Assembly: GCA_029268145.1 (NCBI GenBank)
Contig: JAJUHA010000002.1
Location: 141,806-205,805 of the forward strand
Source of the DNA: Sphingomonadaceae bacterium
Lineage (GTDB): Bacteria; Pseudomonadota; Alphaproteobacteria; Sphingomonadales; Sphingomonadaceae
Direction: 5' to 3'
DNA: 64,000 nucleotides
This document shows positions 61,883 through 64,000 of this stretch, in pieces. Positions within the stretch are counted from its first letter, which is position 1. The number at the start of each line of letters is the position of its first letter. The position numbers and the translations under genes were made by a program. The notes beneath the pieces were generated by a model. The model did no database searches and was not told the DNA's origin. It worked only from the letters and a program-made list of their open reading frames with translations.

Positions 61883-63436
61883 TCAGACCGGCTCGGGCAA
61901 CGGGTCGGCGAAGGTGCCGGGCCGGGCGAGGACCAGCGGCACGAAGGCGGCAGCAAGGAACATCAGCGCGAGCAGATGGAAGGCATCGGCATAGGCCATG
62001 GTGAGCGCCTGCCGGCGCACTTCGCGGGCCAGCGCGCGCACGGCGAAATTCTCCGGGTCGGCGAGCCCGCGCGCCAGGGCGAAGTCCGTCATCTGGGCGA
62101 GGCGCGCCGCGATCTCCGGCCGGGCGGCATTGGTGGCCGATTCGGCGAGCCAGGCCTGGTGGTCGTTGAACCGCGCCGCCGTCACCGAGTTGATGAGGGC
62201 GATGCCGATTGCCCCGCCGACGTTGCGGAACAGGGTGAAGAAGCCGGTCGAATCCTTGATCTGGTGCTGCGGCAGCGTGGCGAAGGCCATGACCGAGATG
62301 GGCAGGATGCACAGCATGATGCCCATGCCGCGCAGCACCTGCGGCCAGAACAGCTCGGCGAAGCGCCACTCGACGGTGACGAAGCTCGTCAGCCACGTCG
62401 AGGCCGACAGCAGCAGGAAGCCGGCTGACGCGACGAGCCGGGCATCGTAGCGGTTGGCAAGGACCGCCGAGACGGGCGCAGTCACGGCCATGGCCACGCC
62501 CGTCACCCAGACCGTCGCGCCGATCTGGCCCGACGTCATGCCGGCGATCCGGCCGAGGAACATGGGGTAGAGATAGACGAGGCCGTAGAGCCCGATCCCG
62601 AAGATCGCACCCAGCGTCACGCCGGCGGAGAAGTTGAGGTTGGCGAAGGCCTCCACCCGGATGATCGGCTCGTCCGCCGTCATCACGCGGTGCCACAGGA
62701 GGAGCGCGGCGGCAATGACGGCACCCGTCATGGCCCGGATCCAGAAATCTTCGAACCACTGCGCCCGCGTGCCCTCCTCCAGCACATAGACGAGCCCGCC
62801 GCACACCAGGCTGAGCGCCAGGAGGCCGGGCAGGTCGATTCGCCGGAGCAGGGCGAATTCGGGCCGGTCGACCTTCACCAGCAGCGCGACGGCAAGCGTG
62901 ATGACGATGCCTGGCACGATGTTGACGAGGAACAGCCACTGCCAGGAGAGCGTGCTGGTGATCCAGCCGCCAAGCACGGGCCCGACAGTGGGCGCCAGCG
63001 TCACGATGAACGAGGTCATGGCGGTGACCGCGGCCTGCCGCGAGCGGCCGAACAGCATGAAGGAGGCGGCATAGACCGTCGGGATCATCGCCCCGCCGAG
63101 GAAGCCCTGGACGGTCCGGGCGACGACCATCGCCTCGATGGTGGTGGCGAGCGCACAGGCCAGGCTCGCCAGCGTGAACCCGGCGCAGGAGATGACGAAC
63201 AGCCAGCGGATGGACAGCGCCCGGGCGAGGAAGCCCGAGAGCGGAATCATGATGACCTCGGCGACGAGATAGCTCGTCTGCACCCAGGCGATCTCGTCCG
63301 CGCTCGCCGAGAGCCCGGCCTGGATCTCGCCGAGCGAGGCGGCGACGATCTGGATGTCGAGGATGGCCATGAACATGCCGAGCGCCATCAGCAGGAAGGC
63401 GAGGAGGAGCCTCGGCTCGGGCAGCCCCTCGCGCAT
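61883..63436 (-). CDS. emrB: DHA2-family drug efflux MFS transporter, EmrB-like
   Basis: This is a proton-driven drug/H+ antiporter of the DHA2 family, 517 residues with about 14 membrane helices. It has the early motif FMAILDIQIVAASLGEIQAG and the antiporter motif in MLFGRSRQAAVTAMTSFIVT, then LAPTVGPVLGGWITSTLSWQ, followed by WLFLVNIVPGIVITLAVALL. It works with a periplasmic adaptor of the HlyD/EmrA family, which is encoded 2 bases upstream (63439 onwards), and needs an outer-membrane channel not seen here. The substrate is unknown. It lies just before mdh but is probably a separate unit. Confidence 0.95.
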   Translation of the reverse strand: MREGLPEPRLLLAFLLMALGMFMAILDIQIVAASLGEIQAGLSASADEIAWVQTSYLVAEVIMIPLSGFLARALSIRWLFVISCAGFTLASLACALATTIEAMVVARTVQGFLGGAMIPTVYAASFMLFGRSRQAAVTAMTSFIVTLAPTVGPVLGGWITSTLSWQWLFLVNIVPGIVITLAVALLVKVDRPEFALLRRIDLPGLLALSLVCGGLVYVLEEGTRAQWFEDFWIRAMTGAVIAAALLLWHRVMTADEPIIRVEAFANLNFSAGVTLGAIFGIGLYGLVYLYPMFLGRIAGMTSGQIGATVWVTGVAMAVTAPVSAVLANRYDARLVASAGFLLLSASTWLTSFVTVEWRFAELFWPQVLRGMGIMLCILPISVMAFATLPQHQIKDSTGFFTLFRNVGGAIGIALINSVTAARFNDHQAWLAESATNAARPEIAARLAQMTDFALARGLADPENFAVRALAREVRRQALTMAYADAFHLLALMFLAAAFVPLVLARPGTFADPLPEPV

Positions 63437-63438
63437 GG

Positions 63439-64000
63439 TCAGCCCGCCTGCCGGGCCGCGCGCATGTCCACCCGGACGCGCGCCGAAAGGCCGGGAATGA
63501 GCCGCACGCCTTCGGGCAGCGGGCGGGCGACCGCAATCCGGACCGGCACGCGCTGGACGACGCGGGTGAAGTTGCCCGTCGCATTCTCGGGCGGAATGAC
63601 CGAGAAGCGCGACCCGGCCGCAGGCGCAAAGGAGACGATCCGGCCCTCGAGGCGCGCATCCGGCCAGCCGTCGAGCCGGATCTCGACCGGCTGGCCGACG
63701 ACCATGCCGGCCACCTGGGTCTCCTTGAAGTTGGCGACCAGATAGGCCTCGGCCACCGGCACCACCACCATCAGCTGCTGGCCGGTGCGGGCATATTGGC
63801 CGACCCTAGCGGAGAGGTTGCCGACCACGCCGTCCACCGGCGCCCGAAGGACGGTATTGGCAAGATCCACCTTCGCGGCCGCCAGCGCGGCAACCGCCGC
63901 CCGAAGCCCCGCCGCCTCACCCCCGGCGGTGCCGGCCGCCGCCGTCCGGCTCGCGCGCGCCGCGGCACGCGCGGCCCGCCGCTCGGCAACGCGGGCATCC
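63439..64000 (-). CDS. emrA: HlyD/EmrA-type periplasmic adaptor (5' end outside window)
   Basis: This is a membrane-fusion (HlyD) protein that links an inner-membrane EmrB-like pump to an outer-membrane channel. The frame is open from the window edge, so the N-terminus, including the membrane anchor, is missing and about 187 residues are visible. The visible part begins with an Ala/Arg-rich helical segment (the coiled-coil hairpin). Then come LANTVLRAPVDGVVGNLSAR, VGQYARTGQQLMVVVPVAEA, YLVANFKETQVAGMVVGQPV and VRIAVARPLPEGVRLIPGLS, the lipoyl-like and beta-barrel parts. Its stop lies 2 bases before the emrB start. Confidence 0.93.
   Translation of the reverse strand, partial: DARVAERRAARAAARASRTAAAGTAGGEAAGLRAAVAALAAAKVDLANTVLRAPVDGVVGNLSARVGQYARTGQQLMVVVPVAEAYLVANFKETQVAGMVVGQPVEIRLDGWPDARLEGRIVSFAPAAGSRFSVIPPENATGNFTRVVQRVPVRIAVARPLPEGVRLIPGLSARVRVDMRAARQAG

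Overview
The window is very GC-rich alphaproteobacterial chromosome, and gene order points to Sphingomonadales or a close relative. The evidence is the block mazG-hflX-hfq-ntrXY-ntrCB-dusB-ispDF-cinA-COQ10-lipA, a fused ispDF, the neighbours pgsA-moaD-moaE, the mdh-sucCD-sucAB-lpd run, a PEP-CTERM protein, and Rieske oxygenases next to a TonB-dependent receptor. The order is inferred from gene content; no 16S or other marker RNA is present. Genes are densely packed, many with ATGA or TGATG start/stop overlaps. I found no insertion sequence, tRNA, rRNA or CRISPR array.

Left part (1-11.5 kb): a flagellar cluster. On the minus strand flgB-C-D-E-F-G-H-I-J-K encode rod, hook, P- and L-rings and the first hook-filament junction protein; flgK runs off the left edge. 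On the plus strand are flgA, flgM and a large flagellin gene, with an RluA-family pseudouridine synthase between flgM and flagellin. The flgB-flgA gap holds two divergent, near-consensus sigma-54 promoters and a tandem pair of short palindromes.

Middle-left (11.5-26 kb): an accessory stretch. It holds a PliG/PPC-like protein paired with a small membrane protein, a probable aromatic or terpenoid/steroid catabolic island (two Rieske oxygenase alpha subunits, three paralogous SnoaL/NTF2-fold proteins, one TonB-dependent receptor), a palindromic repeat pair, a DUF389 transporter-like protein, a secreted protein of unknown function, a DUF985 cupin, a CHRD/PEP-CTERM protein, and thiC behind a TPP riboswitch.

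Middle-right (26-46 kb): housekeeping genes. holB-metG, a CaCA exchanger, tatD with an MBL hydrolase, a CPA2 antiporter with mazG, hflX and hfq, the two nitrogen two-component systems NtrYX and NtrBC, dusB, ispDF, cinA-type amidase, a COQ10/RatA-like protein and lipA. NtrC keeps the GAFTGA loop that contacts sigma-54; NtrX does not.

Right part (46-64 kb): a degenerate alpha/beta hydrolase, a nitroreductase, pgsA, moaD-moaE, a GST, a quinone oxidoreductase, a ketopantoate-reductase-like protein, 2,4-dienoyl-CoA reductase, a TCA-cycle run (mdh, sucC, sucD, sucA, sucB, lpd), and an EmrAB-type efflux pair cut by the right edge.
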